Assembly (NCBI GenBank): GCA_003599745.1 | Contig: QZJL01000011.1 | Location: 1-32,632, forward strand | Origin: Dehalococcoidia bacterium | GTDB taxonomy: Bacteria > Chloroflexota > Dehalococcoidia > Dehalococcoidales > SURF-40 | DNA: 32,632 bases | Direction of reading: 5' to 3' | Part shown: in pieces, positions 22,431-30,554 of the stretch | Position numbering within the stretch: the first letter of the stretch is position 1 | Layout of the letters: each line of letters opens with the position of its first letter | Notes under the pieces: model-generated | Database searches by the model: none | What the model was told of the DNA's origin: nothing | The model's input: only the letters and a program-made list of their open reading frames with translations | Made by a program: the position numbers and the translations under genes

Positions 22431-23600
22431 TTAGTGTTTTTTAGTAGCAAGCCGCTTCAAGTAGTTTTTGCAGTTGCGCCTGGTCTCGGCGAGGTTGTCG
22501 CCGCCGAACTTTTCCAGTAGCGCCTGCGCCAGCACGAAGCAGGTCATCGCTTCGGAAACGACTCCGGCGCGGGGCACGATGCAAATGTCCGAGCGCTCGG
22601 TGATGGCCTCGGCGCTCTTGCCGGTGGCGAGGTCCACGGTGCGGGCGGGCTTGCCCAGCGTGGCGATGGGCTTGTGATAGACGCGCAGAACGATATCTTC
22701 GCCGTTTGAGATGCCCCCCTCGATGCCGCCCATGTGGTTTGTCCGGCGGCTAAAACCGGCCTTTCCGGGCGTGATGGCGTCCACGGTCTGCGAGCCGGTT
22801 AGCCCGGCCAGCGCACAGCCGTCGCCGATTTCGACCGCCTTCACCGAGGGAATGCTCGCGAGCGCCCCGGCCAGCGCGCCGTCAAGGCGGCGGTCGTAGT
22901 GCATGACGCTGCCCAGTCCCACCGGTACGCCGCGGGCGATGACTTCCAGCACGCCGCCCAGGGTATCCCCTTTACGGCGGGCTTCGTCAATTGCCGTCTT
23001 CATCTTTCGTGACACTTCAGGGTCGAGGCACCTTGTTTCGGGGTCGCGCTCGTATACCGCGGCCACCTCCTCAAAGCTGGGGCGGGTGTCTTCAAGCTTC
23101 ACTTTCCCGATTTGTACGGTGTGACTGGCGACCCGGATGCCGAACTCGCCGAGCAAGCGGCGGCAGACCGCCCCGGCCATCACCCGGGAAACGGTCTCTC
23201 GGGCGCTGGCGCGTTCCAGCACGTTGCGGATGTCGCCCTGGCCGTATTTCAAGGCGGCGGCGAGGTCGGCATGCCCCGGGCGGGGGCGGGTGAGCGGCTC
23301 GGCCTCGTCATCGCTTGCCTCAATCCTCATTACCGCCTGCCAGTTCTCGAAGTCGCGGTTTTGCACCACGAGGGCGATGGGACTGCCCAGCGTTCGGCCG
23401 TAGCGCGCTCCCGCCAGGATTTCACACTCGTCTTTTTCAAGCAAACCCCGCCCGCCGCGGCCGTAGTCACTGCGCCGCCGGGCGAGGTCGCGGTTGATGT
23501 CGCCGGCGCTTATGCCGAGGCCGGCCGGTATGCCTTCAATAATCACGACACAGGCCGGGCCGTGGGACTCACCGGCGGTCAGAAATCGTAACACCTTCAT
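22431..23600 (-). CDS. aroC: Chorismate synthase
   Basis: MKVLRFLTAGESHGPACVVIIEGIPAG...RPGHADLAAALKYGQGDIRNVLERASARETVSRV...GGIEGGISNGEDI. Confidence 0.98.
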   Translation of the reverse strand: MKVLRFLTAGESHGPACVVIIEGIPAGLGISAGDINRDLARRRSDYGRGGRGLLEKDECEILAGARYGRTLGSPIALVVQNRDFENWQAVMRIEASDDEAEPLTRPRPGHADLAAALKYGQGDIRNVLERASARETVSRVMAGAVCRRLLGEFGIRVASHTVQIGKVKLEDTRPSFEEVAAVYERDPETRCLDPEVSRKMKTAIDEARRKGDTLGGVLEVIARGVPVGLGSVMHYDRRLDGALAGALASIPSVKAVEIGDGCALAGLTGSQTVDAITPGKAGFSRRTNHMGGIEGGISNGEDIVLRVYHKPIATLGKPARTVDLATGKSAEAITERSDICIVPRAGVVSEAMTCFVLAQALLEKFGGDNLAETRRNCKNYLKRLATKKH

Positions 23601-24417
23601 CTCCTTTTAACGCCCGTGTCAGCGCCTGTCCCATCTGGACAAGCGGGGCGGTGTGGCCGGTGAAAAGCTCGAACTGGCGGGCGGCCTGGTAGAGGAACAT
23701 CTTGTGCCCGTAGACGACTTTACAGCCGGCTTTTTTGGCCTCAGCGAGCAGGCGGGTGGTGCGGGGGCGGTAGATGACATCGAAAACGACGAGTTTCGGG
23801 TGCAGGTAACTGGCGGGCACCGATAGTTCGTCAACTTTTGGCCACATGCCGACCGGCGTGGCGTTTGTCAGGATGTCGGCGTCGCCAATCTCCGAAAACC
23901 GGTCAAAACCGCCGGAACCTTCCGCCCCGATTCGTGCCGCTAAAGCCGCCGCTTTCGCCGGCGCGCGGCCCAGGATGACCACCCGGCTGCCCCGGTGCTT
24001 TAGAGCCAGAGCGATGGTGAGGGCGGTCGCCCCGGCGCCCAAAATTACCGTTTTTTTACCCCTTAAGGGCGTCTTTTCCGAGAGCGCCTTGAGCGCGGCG
24101 TCGTAGTCGGTGTTGTAGCCCTTCAGGTGGCCGCCACGGTTGACGATGGTGTTGATGGCGCCAATCTCCTTAGCTTCGGCGTCAAGTTCGTCAACGCAGG
24201 CCAGCGCCGTCGTCTTGTGGGGGATGGTAACGCTCATACCGGTGATGCCCAGCGTCCGCATGGCGGCGATAGCGGGCGCGGCCTCTTTTACCCGGAAGGC
24301 GAGATAAACGTAGTCCAGCCCCCGCGCCTGGTAACCCCGGTTATGCACCAGCGGGGAAAGCGAGTGCGCCACCGGGTCGCCGATGAGGCAGCAAACTCTG
24401 GTTTCGGCGTTAATCAC
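23569..24417 (-). CDS. aroE: Shikimate dehydrogenase
   Basis: CCLIGDPVAHSLSPLVHNRGYQARGLDYVYLAFRV...GMSVTIPHKTTALACVDELD...NTDYDAALKAL. GTG start at 24417 (AAAAAGGTGATTAACGCC) preferred over track start 24474. Confidence 0.96.
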   Translation of the reverse strand: MINAETRVCCLIGDPVAHSLSPLVHNRGYQARGLDYVYLAFRVKEAAPAIAAMRTLGITGMSVTIPHKTTALACVDELDAEAKEIGAINTIVNRGGHLKGYNTDYDAALKALSEKTPLRGKKTVILGAGATALTIALALKHRGSRVVILGRAPAKAAALAARIGAEGSGGFDRFSEIGDADILTNATPVGMWPKVDELSVPASYLHPKLVVFDVIYRPRTTRLLAEAKKAGCKVVYGHKMFLYQAARQFELFTGHTAPLVQMGQALTRALKGDEGVTISDRR

Positions 24418-24922
24418 CTTTTTCTCCCAGCCGCCTGATAATGGTCTCGGCCACCTGTTCGGGCGCAAGGCCATCGGTATCTACAATTATATCAGCCGCC
24501 CGCCGGTAAACCGGCTCGCGCTCTTTTAGCACAAGCGCCATATCTTCTGCCGGCGGCTTGCCGGTGAGGCTGGGGCGGGAGGCGTCGTTTTTTGTCCGCG
24601 CCAGCAGGGTTTCCAGCCTTGCCCGCAGCCAGACCAGCTTCCCGGTTTCCTTGAGCGCCCGGATATTTTCCTCACCGGTGACCGCGCCGCCGCCGGTGGC
24701 GTTGACAATGTCGTCGAGCGCGGCTACCGACCTGACTACTTCAGATTCAATTTTGCGAAAGCCCGGCCAGCCCTGGCGGGCGACGATTTCACTTACGCTC
24801 ATACCGGCTTTCCGGGTAATCATCTCGTCCATTTCGATAAAGCGCCTGCCCAGCTTTTTAGCCAGCAGCCGTCCCACCGCGGTCTTGCCGCTGCCCCGCA
24901 TCCCTATCAGCACGATGTTCAT
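24410..24922 (-). CDS. aroK: Shikimate kinase
   Basis: MNIVLIGMRGSGKTAVGRLLAKKLGRRFIEMDEMI...NATGGGAV. Confidence 0.97.
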   Translation of the reverse strand: MNIVLIGMRGSGKTAVGRLLAKKLGRRFIEMDEMITRKAGMSVSEIVARQGWPGFRKIESEVVRSVAALDDIVNATGGGAVTGEENIRALKETGKLVWLRARLETLLARTKNDASRPSLTGKPPAEDMALVLKEREPVYRRAADIIVDTDGLAPEQVAETIIRRLGEKGD

Positions 24923-24931
24923 GCCGGGGTC

Positions 24932-26218
24932 TCAGACTTCCTCGTATTTTGCGCCGACCTTTGCCAGGTCGCGGAAGAAGCCGGGATATGACTTGCCGAC
25001 GGCTTCAGCGCCGCTGATGACCGTTTCTCCCTCGGCAAAGAGCGCCGCTACGGCCAGGCTCATAACCAGGCGGTGGTCGTTGTGGGACTCGACCCCGGCG
25101 CCCCTGACCCCGCCGCCGGTAATCAGCATGGTGTTTTCGGTGACCTCAACCTCCGCTCCCATTTTGCGCAGTTCCAGGGCGGTGTGGTTGATGCGGTCGG
25201 TCTCTTTATAAATCAGGTGGCCGATGTTCCTGATAAGCGTTTTGCCGCTGGCAAAAGCGGCGACCACCGCCAGCGGCTGGACGATGTCCGGGTAGTCGCC
25301 CATGTCCTGGGTGGTAGCGGCCAAGGGGTTACGGCGGCTTGCCGAAATGCCTTCTTTGCCGAAGTCAATCTCGCAGCCCATTTGGGCGAGAATGTCAAGA
25401 AAGTGGCGGTCGCCCTGCACCGAACGGGAGTTAAGGCCGCTGACCGTCACCGTTACCCCGCCGATGGCGCCCATAGCGAAGAAATAGGCCGCCGACGAGT
25501 AGTCGCCCTCGATATCATACTCGCGCCCCCGGTAAGTCTCTCCGGCGGTGACCACGAAATGCTCGTAGTTGATGTTGCCGACCTCGCCGCCGAAGCGGCG
25601 CATAATATCAATGGTAACATCAACGTAGGGTTTGGAGAGCAGTTCGCCGCTGATGTTCAGGCGCACGTTGCGCCGGGCGTAGGGCGCGGCCATGAGCAGG
25701 CCGCTCACGTGCTGGGAGGTTATCAGGCCGCTCACCACCACCTCGCCGCCCAGCAGCGTCCCGCCGTGGATTTCGATGGGGGGGAAGCCGTCCCGGTTGA
25801 TGGAAGCCGCCCTGATGCCCAGCGCCTTGAGCGCCACCAGCAGGTCGCTCACCGGGCGCTGGTAGAGCCGGGGCTCGCCTTCGAAGACCACTCGTCCCGG
25901 TGTCAAGGCGGCCAGCGGGGCGACCATCCTTACCGTGCTGCCCGAGTTACCGACGAAAATTGTCTCTCTGCCCGGCTGGACGCTGAACTTGCCGTCCCGC
26001 CCCTCGATTTTCAGCGTGCTGCCGTTAGCCCGTATGGTGGTGCCCAGGGTGCGTAGGGCTTCGGCGGTGTAACGGGTGTCGTCGGCGTCGAGGTAGTTGG
26101 TGAGTACCGTCTCGCCCTCGGCCAGCGCGCCCAGGATGAGCGCGCGGTGGGTGTAGCTCTTCGAGGGCGGGGCGGTAACCTCGCCTTTCACCGCCCCGGG
26201 CGTTATCTTTACCTTCAA
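24932..26218 (-). CDS. aroA: 3-phosphoshikimate 1-carboxyvinyltransferase (EPSP synthase)
   Basis: VTAPPSKSYTHRALILGALAEGETVLTNYLDADDT...FVGNSGSTVRMVAPLAAL...ESHNDHRLVMSLAVAAL. Confidence 0.98.
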   Translation of the reverse strand: MKVKITPGAVKGEVTAPPSKSYTHRALILGALAEGETVLTNYLDADDTRYTAEALRTLGTTIRANGSTLKIEGRDGKFSVQPGRETIFVGNSGSTVRMVAPLAALTPGRVVFEGEPRLYQRPVSDLLVALKALGIRAASINRDGFPPIEIHGGTLLGGEVVVSGLITSQHVSGLLMAAPYARRNVRLNISGELLSKPYVDVTIDIMRRFGGEVGNINYEHFVVTAGETYRGREYDIEGDYSSAAYFFAMGAIGGVTVTVSGLNSRSVQGDRHFLDILAQMGCEIDFGKEGISASRRNPLAATTQDMGDYPDIVQPLAVVAAFASGKTLIRNIGHLIYKETDRINHTALELRKMGAEVEVTENTMLITGGGVRGAGVESHNDHRLVMSLAVAALFAEGETVISGAEAVGKSYPGFFRDLAKVGAKYEEV

Positions 26219-26219
26219 T

Positions 26220-26660
26220 TTACGCAGGTTCCCCCAGGTATCTTACCAGCGCCTCGAGGCCGAGACGGTAGCTTTCGGCCTTAAATCCCGAAACCTGTCC
26301 CACCGCCACCGGGGCGATGACCGAGTGGCGGCGAAAACCCTCCCTTGCCCCGATGTTGGAAAGGTGCACTTCCACCACCGGCTTGCCCGAGTCTGCTAGG
26401 GCGTCGCGCAGCGAGTAACTGTAATGCGTCAGCCCCCCGGGATTGATGAGTATGCCGGCTGCGGTGTGACCCGATTGCTGGATGAAGTCAATGATGGCGC
26501 CTTCGTGGTTAGACTGGAAAAAGACCAGTTCGCAGCCGAGCTTCCGGGCATCGTTTTTGAGGGTGTCCTCAATCTGCTTGAGAGTCGCCGTGCCGTAAAG
26601 GGCGGGTTCTCTCTCTCCCAGGCGGTTCAGGTTGGGGCCGCTTATGACCAGAATCTTCAT
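26220..26660 (-). CDS. aroQ: 3-dehydroquinate dehydratase, type II
   Basis: ILVISGPNLNRLGEREPALYGTATL...FFQSNHEGAIIDFIQQ...LINPGGLTHYSYSLRDAL...EVHLSNIGAREGFRRHSV. Confidence 0.98.
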   Translation of the reverse strand: MKILVISGPNLNRLGEREPALYGTATLKQIEDTLKNDARKLGCELVFFQSNHEGAIIDFIQQSGHTAAGILINPGGLTHYSYSLRDALADSGKPVVEVHLSNIGAREGFRRHSVIAPVAVGQVSGFKAESYRLGLEALVRYLGEPA

Positions 26661-27754
26661 CGGCAGACCTCCGCCAGTACCTGGCTTACCAGCGCTTGTG
26701 GTACTTTACAATTTACCACGCCGCGCCCAATTTCCGCCAGCAACACCCACCGGGGCTCGCCGCCGCTCGTTTTTTTGTCGAACTTGAGATTGGCGAGCAG
26801 CTCCCCGGGCGTTACCTGCGGGGCGTGGACGGGTAGTCCGAACTTTTTGAGAACTGCCTCTATCCTCGGTGTGGCGCTGGCCGAAAGCATGCCCAGCCGG
26901 GCGCTGATGCGACTGGCGACCACCATGCCGAAGCTGACCGCCGCCCCGTGCTGGCCTTCGAGGTTGCTGGCGGCTTCCAGCGCATGCCCGATGGTATGCC
27001 CGAAGTTGAGGATGGCCCGCGCCCCGGTGCGCTCGGTCTCGTCGGCCATCACCACCTTCGCTTTCAGGGCGGCGCAGCGCTCGATGATGGGTATCAGCTC
27101 CGCCGCTTTGAAATCGGCGTCTTTTTTATGCTCCAGACGCTCGAAGAGGTCTTTATCCATCGCCAGCCCGTATTTTAAAATTTCCGCCAGGCCGTTTCTC
27201 ATCTCCTGTGGCGGCAGCGACTTCAAAAAATCAACGTCGGCGATGATGGTCTTCGGCTGGTAGAAGCTGCCGACCATGTTCTTTTTACCTCCGAAGTTGA
27301 CGCCCACCTTGCCGCCGATGGCGCTGTCCACCTGGGCGAGCAGCGTGGTCGGTACCTGGATATAGTCAATGCCCCGCAGGTAGCTGGCCGCCAGATACCC
27401 ACCGGCGTCACCCGGCACGCCCCCGCCGAGGATGACCAAGAGAGCGCTGCGGTCAACCCCGTTTTCCATAAGAAATGTATAACCTTCGGCCAGGCTCTCC
27501 GGCGACTTGGCGATTTCGCCCACCGGAAGAGAAAATCTCAAGACTTTCTTGCCGCTCTGCGCGAGGATGGCGGCGACCGGTTCCCCGTAAAGGCGGTCGG
27601 TAGTCTCGTCGGTAACCAGCACCAGACTGGAGTAGGCTTTTAAGTCAACGAAATCGCCGATGCGGCCGGCAAGGCCGCGCCCGAGGTAGACCGACCACGC
27701 CCGCGTTACGGTTATCTTGAACGGTATTTCCAGGCGTTTTTCCGGCTGACTCAA
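26657..27754 (-). CDS. aroB: 3-dehydroquinate synthase
   Basis: LGGGVPGDAGGYLAASYLRGIDYIQVPTTLLAQVDSAIGGKVGVNFGGKKNMVGSFYQP. TTG start at 27754 with GGAGG upstream (GGAGGAAATAGCCTTGAGTCAG) preferred over track start 27829, which overlaps aroF. Confidence 0.96.
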   Translation of the reverse strand: MSQPEKRLEIPFKITVTRAWSVYLGRGLAGRIGDFVDLKAYSSLVLVTDETTDRLYGEPVAAILAQSGKKVLRFSLPVGEIAKSPESLAEGYTFLMENGVDRSALLVILGGGVPGDAGGYLAASYLRGIDYIQVPTTLLAQVDSAIGGKVGVNFGGKKNMVGSFYQPKTIIADVDFLKSLPPQEMRNGLAEILKYGLAMDKDLFERLEHKKDADFKAAELIPIIERCAALKAKVVMADETERTGARAILNFGHTIGHALEAASNLEGQHGAAVSFGMVVASRISARLGMLSASATPRIEAVLKKFGLPVHAPQVTPGELLANLKFDKKTSGGEPRWVLLAEIGRGVVNCKVPQALVSQVLAEVCR

Positions 27755-27773
27755 GGCTATTTCCTCCGGTTTT

Positions 27774-28841
27774 TTATTTGCCCGCCGGTTTTCGGTGGAT
27801 TTCTTTGTAAATGCGCCGGCAGGCGTCAATGATGTCTTTCAGTTCGTCGGGCGTCACCGACTGCGGCCCGTCCACCAATGCTTCCGCCGGGTTGTGGTGC
27901 GTCTCGATCATCAGGCCGCTGGCGCCGGCGGCGACGGCGGCGCAGCTCATGCTGAAGATGAGGTCGCGCCGCCCGGTGGCGTGGCTGGGGTCAACGATGA
28001 TGGGCAGGTAGGTCTCCTTCTCGATGGCCGGCACCGAGGCCAGGTCGAGGGTGTAGCGGGTGAAGCTCTTGCCCTTGCCGATGGGGATGATGCCACGCTC
28101 GCAGAGGATAATGTTGCGGTTGCCCTCGACGGCGATGTATTCGGCAAAAGAGAGGAACTCCTCGATGCCGGCGCCGAAGTGCCGCTTGAAGACCACCGGC
28201 TTGCCCGTCCGTCCGACCTTGCCCAGCAGGTCCTGGTCGTACATGTTGCGCGCGCCTATCTGGATGATGTCAACGTACTCGGCGATGAGGTCAATCTGGC
28301 TCTCGCCGCGCGCCTCGGTGATGACCGGCATCTCGTATTTATCGCCGGCCTCGCGCAGCCAGCTGAGCGCCTCCTGCGCTTCTTCCTGGCTGCCTGAGCC
28401 AAGCCCCTGGAAAGAGTAGGCGCTGGAGCGCGGCTTGAAGATGCCGCCCCGCAGAATCTGGGCGCCGGCTTTTTTAGCGCCTTCGGCGATTTTCAATAGT
28501 TGCCCTTTATTCTCCACGGCGCAGGGCCCGGCGATGAAGACCGGCTCGCCACCGCCGATTTTGACATCACGTACTTCGATGACGCCGTGTTTTGCCGGGT
28601 CTTCCGAAAGGCGGCTGAACTCCCGGCTGATGAGCTTGTAGGGCGTCTCAATGCGGAGAGTTTCTTTGACGCCGGGGAGCGCCTCGAAATGGCTGAAGTC
28701 TATTTTTCGCTCGTCGCCAACGACGCCGATGACGCTGCGGAAGTCGCCCCTTGAGAGGTCGGCTTTCAGCCGCAGGCGTTTTATCTCGTTGATGACGTTC
28801 TCGATTTGCTCTTTGGTTGCCTCGCTGCTCATGATAATCAC
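27774..28841 (-). CDS. aroF: 3-deoxy-7-phosphoheptulonate synthase (DAHP synthase, type I-beta with N-terminal ferredoxin-like domain)
   Basis: FIAGPCAVENKGQLLKIAEGAKKAGAQILRGGIFKPRSSAYSFQGLG...IIVDPSHATGRRDLI; GTG start with AGGAGG five nt upstream. Confidence 0.97.
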   Translation of the reverse strand: MIIMSSEATKEQIENVINEIKRLRLKADLSRGDFRSVIGVVGDERKIDFSHFEALPGVKETLRIETPYKLISREFSRLSEDPAKHGVIEVRDVKIGGGEPVFIAGPCAVENKGQLLKIAEGAKKAGAQILRGGIFKPRSSAYSFQGLGSGSQEEAQEALSWLREAGDKYEMPVITEARGESQIDLIAEYVDIIQIGARNMYDQDLLGKVGRTGKPVVFKRHFGAGIEEFLSFAEYIAVEGNRNIILCERGIIPIGKGKSFTRYTLDLASVPAIEKETYLPIIVDPSHATGRRDLIFSMSCAAVAAGASGLMIETHHNPAEALVDGPQSVTPDELKDIIDACRRIYKEIHRKPAGK

Positions 28842-28852
28842 GTTTGCCTCCT

Positions 28853-28884
28853 AAAAAATGAAGAACCCTCCGCGCCGGGAGGGT
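28853..28884 (-). terminator. Rho-independent terminator/attenuator of the aro operon leader
   Basis: Minus strand ACCCTCC-CGGCGC-GGAGGGT (28884-28865) followed by TCTTCATTTTTT (28864-28853), between leader-peptide stop and aroF SD. Confidence 0.85.
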
Positions 28885-28919
28885 CATCTTTTGCTCTATC
28901 GCTGATTAGCTTTTGCGGT

Positions 28920-29006
28920 CTATCGCGTTTCGGCCAAACTCCTCCCAGCGCATCCGGTGCGCCCGGTAAAGTAGTAGCCGTAATACCACTGGGAGGCCAA
29001 AAGCAT
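28920..29006 (-). CDS. aro operon leader peptide MLLASQWYYGYYFTGRTGCAGRSLAETR*
   Basis: 28 codons plus TAG; SD-like GAGG upstream of ATG; WYYGYYF cluster; located between a strong promoter and an attenuator hairpin upstream of aroF. Confidence 0.9.
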   Translation of the reverse strand: MLLASQWYYGYYFTGRTGCAGRSLAETR

Positions 29007-29022
29007 TTTCTACCTCGCCCGC

Positions 29023-29051
29023 ATAATATCATGGTTAGGGGAGAGTGTCAA
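29023..29051 (-). promoter_or_regulatory. sigma70 promoter of the aro operon (TTGACA-17-TATTAT)
   Basis: Consensus -35 TTGACA (29046-29051), 17-nt spacer, -10 TATTAT (29023-29028). Confidence 0.88.
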
Positions 29052-29075
29052 CTTTCGTAGCGAGGCATGCATCGG

Positions 29076-30542
29076 TCAAGGAGCTATACTATTCTTAACC
29101 GCATTGTAAACTGGTTGAGGAGGATGCGTTGTAAACCGAGTAGGAAAATAAACGATGGATTCGGCTTTTGTTGGTTTCTTTCGTAAGCCAAATAGTCCTT
29201 CTAGGTTAGGAGTTTGAAGAAAAACGTTCTCAGCTCCCAGAAGCGTTTTCAAACTGGCTATTGCGGTCGCAGTGGCAGGATTTTCTGGGTCTTCATCTAT
29301 CAGCGCATACGTTGGTATGTGAAATAACCCCAACACTTTTGCTATTGGTTCGATGTTGGGCAAGCCCCCACAATCGATGATAGAAACGCAATGTTTATCT
29401 AAGTCTAGCCCCAAACTGGTGAGAGCGGATACGCAGGCGACCTTGTCTGGGTACCCTTCTGTGAGCACGACGTGATTAGCGAAGAAGACTTCGTTAATCT
29501 CCTCATCAAATTTGGAAGCAGCTGAAACTTGGCTCTGAAGGGTTGCGTACTGCCCGAAACCTGAACAAACGGTTGTGTCCCCGGTTTCCCTTTTTACAAG
29601 GCGAACACTGTTAAAGTCAGATATATCGACGAAGCATCTGTCGTGCGTGGTGTAAATTATCTGAACATTGTTTTGGGATAGGTGTTTTAGAATTTTGTGA
29701 AAATTGCGGCAACCATGCGGATGAAGATAAAGCTCTGGCTCTTCGATAGCCAAAACAAGCGGTTTAGCAACGATTTGACCGTACGCTCTAGCTATAGCAA
29801 CTGCTAAAGCACTTTGAGTGCCAGCACCCATATGCTCTGCATCAAACTCTAAAGATGCAGAAGAGTCACTCAAAAAAGGTCTGAGATTCTTGATGGTATC
29901 GATAGGGTCAACGAGTTGCATCTTGAGGTGTAGTTCAAGGCCAGTCTGCTCTTTAACACAATCTCTCAATATGGTCTCTAAAGTCTGGATATCTGCGGCA
30001 ACATTTGAATCATATGCACTCTTTATACCTTGTATGAAAGCAGTTTTCTTAGCTGGGTCAATACTCTTCTCAATATATCTGAGCAATTTGCCATACAACG
30101 TCCATTGGCTAGGGCGGACTTGTTCAGATGCTTCCCTGTCCAATCCCAGGTACATCAAGGTTACTTCATCTTTCATGTCTGTCGAAACACGGATTTCTTT
30201 TTGGCTAGGGTAAGTCAATACTCTTCCAAGTCGGTCCACAGCGAAATAGCCAAAATCACTACCGTCATAGGTCATTTGAAAACCCCATACATTGGGGTTG
30301 GTAGCCAATTGCGAATCAAACATTATTTGGAGGAAAATCGGAGAAGTTTTGTCATATTTATAAAAGTCATGGTCACTAAACGAGCGCGCAGAAGGATAAG
30401 ATAACCCCAATAGAAGGTCAAGCGCTTTCATCAGGTTAGATTTTCCGGCGTTATTGGGCCCAATGAGACTTGTGATAGCGCCGAAGTCAAGATTGACTTC
30501 TTCAATGGAACGGAAGTGTTTTACAGTGAGTTTTTTTATCAT
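29076..30542 (-). CDS. OLD-family ATP-dependent endonuclease (AAA ATPase plus TOPRIM)
   Basis: MIKKLTVKHFRSIEEVNLDFGAITSLIGPNNAGKSNLMKAL Walker A; LVLAIEEPELYLHP Walker B; TOPRIM-like VVLTEGYPDKVACVSAL...YALIDEDPEN. Visibly lower GC than neighbours. Confidence 0.9.
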   Translation of the reverse strand: MIKKLTVKHFRSIEEVNLDFGAITSLIGPNNAGKSNLMKALDLLLGLSYPSARSFSDHDFYKYDKTSPIFLQIMFDSQLATNPNVWGFQMTYDGSDFGYFAVDRLGRVLTYPSQKEIRVSTDMKDEVTLMYLGLDREASEQVRPSQWTLYGKLLRYIEKSIDPAKKTAFIQGIKSAYDSNVAADIQTLETILRDCVKEQTGLELHLKMQLVDPIDTIKNLRPFLSDSSASLEFDAEHMGAGTQSALAVAIARAYGQIVAKPLVLAIEEPELYLHPHGCRNFHKILKHLSQNNVQIIYTTHDRCFVDISDFNSVRLVKRETGDTTVCSGFGQYATLQSQVSAASKFDEEINEVFFANHVVLTEGYPDKVACVSALTSLGLDLDKHCVSIIDCGGLPNIEPIAKVLGLFHIPTYALIDEDPENPATATAIASLKTLLGAENVFLQTPNLEGLFGLRKKPTKAESIVYFPTRFTTHPPQPVYNAVKNSIAP

Positions 30543-30554
30543 TTCTTTCAGAAA

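Noticed and set aside
25073-26056. 327-aa plus-strand ORF antisense to aroA
   Set aside because: Shadow ORF within aroA with biased His/Ala/Val composition and no motif support.
28841-29020. T-box or other tRNA-binding riboswitch upstream of aroF
   Set aside because: No T-box consensus (AGGGUGGNACCGCG-like) is present; the short coding leader with W/Y/F codons explains the region better.
28838-29032. 64-aa minus-strand ORF (MILCGRGRKCFWPPSGITATT...) in the aro leader
   Set aside because: Different frame from the aromatic leader peptide; it runs through the terminator hairpin to the aroF start, lacks a good SD, and has no recognisable domain.
29076-30542. Complete Gabija-type two-gene defence system
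   Set aside because: Only the OLD/GajA-like gene is present; no UvrD-like helicase neighbour (flanks are aroF and an MFS gene).
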